Source: Bacteroidales bacterium
GTDB taxonomy: Bacteria > Bacteroidota > Bacteroidia > Bacteroidales > UBA932
DNA: 7,225 bases
Reading direction: 5' to 3'
NCBI GenBank assembly: GCA_017958765.1
Contig: JAGDBY010000139.1
Coordinates: forward strand, 1 to 7,225
Shown: positions 6,287-7,225 of the stretch, piece after piece
Layout: each line of letters opens with the position of its first letter
How positions within the stretch are numbered: position 1 is the stretch's first letter
The notes under the pieces: generated by a model
Told to the model about the DNA's origin: nothing
What the model saw: only the letters and a program-made list of their open reading frames with translations
The model's database searches: none
Translations under genes and position numbers: made by a program

Positions 6287-6978
6287 TATTTTTTAGGGTC
6301 GATCTTAGCGTAGTATTTTGCGTCTCGGTACATTGTAACGATGAGCATTGTAAGCATAATGACAATGATACCGATACCGATCAGGTCCAGGGCTGTGAAC
6401 TCCACCACTTTACCCTGCAGAGTGATAGGAAGGATGTAGTCCCTGAGAGGCTTGACGAGCACCATCACCGTGTTGGCGATGATAACTATGATTCTCAGCT
6501 CAGTAGGTCCTATCTTGGCAATATCGAGTTTGAACTCCTGCTTGAGGTAGGTGTTCATCAGCACGTTTATGGTCAGCAGCAGGTAGAGCACCAGAACGAT
6601 CATCGCTATCGGGAAGTGCATAAAAGCGGACAGACCGATACCGATGCACATCATACATTCGTTGAGGCAGTCCACTGTATGGTCGATATAGAAACCGTAA
6701 GTCGGCCTCTGTTTGTTTCTGATCCGGGCCAAAGTGCCGTCAAGAGAATCCCCATACCAATTTATAACAAAGCCTAACGAGGCCAGCCACAGATAGTTAA
6801 TGTTTATATTGGTAAGAATGTATCCTAACGCAATCACCATCGCACCCACAATGCCGATAAAGGTCATCGTGTCGGATGTCACCCAAGAGGGCTGTCTGGC
6901 AGCCAGCCATGCGAGAGCTTTTTTCTCCGCATTGTGAAGTACAGAAGTCTGTATTCTAGTAGCTTGTTTTGTTTCCAT
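6286..6978 (-). CDS. CDP-alcohol phosphatidyltransferase family membrane enzyme
   Basis: This family moves a phosphatidyl group from CDP-diacylglycerol to an alcohol (or a phospho-alcohol from CDP-alcohol to a lipid) inside the membrane. Counting from the ATG at 6978, the 230-residue product carries the whole signature DxxDGxxAR...GxxxDxxxD: Asp77, Asp80, Gly81, Ala84, Arg85, Gly95, Asp99 and Asp103. The four Asp residues bind metal and the CDP substrate. About six hydrophobic segments surround it, and a GPTELRI motif follows in the second half. It does not resemble standard PgsA or PssA in its N-terminus. It fits a widespread group with the same GPTELRI motif whose head group I cannot assign. 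A TTG at 7014 would extend the frame, but that codon is part of a likely -7 promoter box, so the ATG is preferred. It is the first gene of the cluster and overlaps the next by one base. Confidence 0.87.
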   Translation of the reverse strand: METKQATRIQTSVLHNAEKKALAWLAARQPSWVTSDTMTFIGIVGAMVIALGYILTNININYLWLASLGFVINWYGDSLDGTLARIRNKQRPTYGFYIDHTVDCLNECMMCIGIGLSAFMHFPIAMIVLVLYLLLTINVLMNTYLKQEFKLDIAKIGPTELRIIVIIANTVMVLVKPLRDYILPITLQGKVVEFTALDLIGIGIIVIMLTMLIVTMYRDAKYYAKIDPKK

Positions 6979-7011
6979 ATTCGGCCAAGTTACCAAAAAA
7001 GTCCCATATAG

Positions 7012-7047
7012 CAAAAATAATTTTCTACCTTTGGATTAGAAACAAAA
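7012..7047 (-). promoter_or_regulatory. Bacteroidota-type promoter for the minus-strand lipid cluster
   Basis: On the minus strand, TATTTTTG (7019 down to 7012) is an exact TAnnTTTG -7 box and TTTTG (7047-7043) is a good -33 box, with 23 bp between TTTG and TA. Predicted transcription starts near 7006, giving a leader of about 28 nt before the ATG at 6978. This is the only strong promoter seen upstream of the four-gene cluster. Its -33 half lies inside the leader of the divergent plus-strand gene. Confidence 0.6.
7026..7033 (+). promoter_or_regulatory. Bacteroidota -7 promoter box for the divergent acyltransferase gene
   Basis: TACCTTTG matches TAnnTTTG exactly. Transcription would start near 7038-7040, leaving a short leader of about 12-14 nt before the ATG at 7052. 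No convincing TTG -33 box is found 17-23 bp upstream. The box lies 6 bp from the -7 box of the opposing promoter. Confidence 0.5.
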
Positions 7048-7051
7048 CGGT

Positions 7052-7225
7052 ATGAAGGAAAGGATCGCCTACCTGGATTTTCTGAAATTTTTCGCCATTT
7101 TTTCGGTGTTGCTGGGGCATTCAGTAGAGCAGATATCGGCCGATTTATTCTGGGATCATCCCCTCTGGACCTTTATCTACTCCTACCATATGCCGTTATT
7201 TATGTTTCTTTGCGGCCTTTTCTTC
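7052..7225 (+). CDS. Acyltransferase-3 family membrane protein (3' end cut by window edge)
   Basis: Only the first 58 residues are in the window. The start MKERIAYLDFLKFFAIFSV, the LLGHS stretch with His23 inside the first membrane helix, and SYHMPLFMFLCGLFF at the start of the second helix are the recognisable N-terminal features of the acyltransferase-3 (OafA/WecH-like, PF01757) family. These integral membrane enzymes place acetyl or other acyl groups on cell-surface polysaccharides, lipopolysaccharide or other envelope molecules. Full members usually have 330-400 residues and about ten helices, so most of this gene lies beyond the edge. It is transcribed away from the lipid cluster, 73 bp from the start of the first gene of that cluster. 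The substrate cannot be judged from this fragment. Confidence 0.82.
   Translation, partial: MKERIAYLDFLKFFAIFSVLLGHSVEQISADLFWDHPLWTFIYSYHMPLFMFLCGLFF

Noticed and set aside
5138..6313. Long plus-strand open frame (391 codons) opposite the cardiolipin synthase gene
   Set aside because: It lies antisense to a gene with complete catalytic motifs. Its translation has no recognisable domain and no start signal, so it is a by-product of the sense codon usage.
6979..7014. TTG start giving a 242-residue phosphatidyltransferase
   Set aside because: The TTG codon is itself part of the TATTTTTG -7 box, so it would not be in the transcript. The ATG at 6978 is in the expected position.
1..7225. Defence island, CRISPR array, insertion sequence, prophage or integrative element
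   Set aside because: I saw no direct repeats, transposase, integrase, toxin-antitoxin or nuclease signatures. The tRNA 3' end is followed directly by the terminator, with no sign of an integrated element.

Overview
The window looks like a chromosomal segment from a member of the Bacteroidota, probably the order Bacteroidales. Three things point there. The ribosomal protein S7, EF-G and S10 sequences read like the Bacteroidales versions. The tRNA gene does not encode its CCA end. The non-ribosomal genes carry Bacteroidota-type -7 promoter boxes (TAnnTTTG) instead of classical -10 boxes. The S7 N-terminus hints at a Rikenellaceae-like relative, but that placement is weak.

Left part (1-3026, plus strand): the end of the str operon. 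It holds rpsG (lacking about its first nine residues at the window edge), fusA, rpsJ, a CAU-anticodon elongator-type tRNA gene 11 bp after rpsJ, and a strong GC-rich hairpin terminator. In many bacteria rpsJ leads straight into rplC-rplD-rplW and the rest of the S10 operon. Here the operon ends after rpsJ.

Right part (3028-6978, minus strand): a tightly packed four-gene cluster converging on the same terminator. In transcription order it encodes a CDP-alcohol phosphatidyltransferase, a cardiolipin-synthase-type phospholipase D enzyme, a GtrA-family four-helix membrane protein, and a membrane-anchored PlsC-like acyltransferase. The genes overlap or nearly abut (1-nt TAATG overlap, a 42-nt gap with a possible internal promoter, a 20-nt overlap). 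All four products act on lipids or lipid-linked substrates in the inner membrane, so an envelope lipid synthesis or remodelling pathway is the natural reading. The exact head group and product cannot be read from the sequence.

Right edge (7052-7225, plus strand): the first 58 residues of a divergently transcribed acyltransferase-3 family membrane protein. The 73-bp gap between the divergent start codons contains two back-to-back -7 boxes only 6 bp apart, which suggests overlapping, possibly mutually exclusive promoters.

Nothing here looks like a defence, mobile or CRISPR system. The best leads are the unusual T-loop of the tRNA, the truncated S10 operon, the lipid gene cluster with an atypical acyltransferase motif, the Arg substitution in a conserved EF-G loop, and the overlapping divergent promoters. 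No gene-free stretch exceeds 300 bases.
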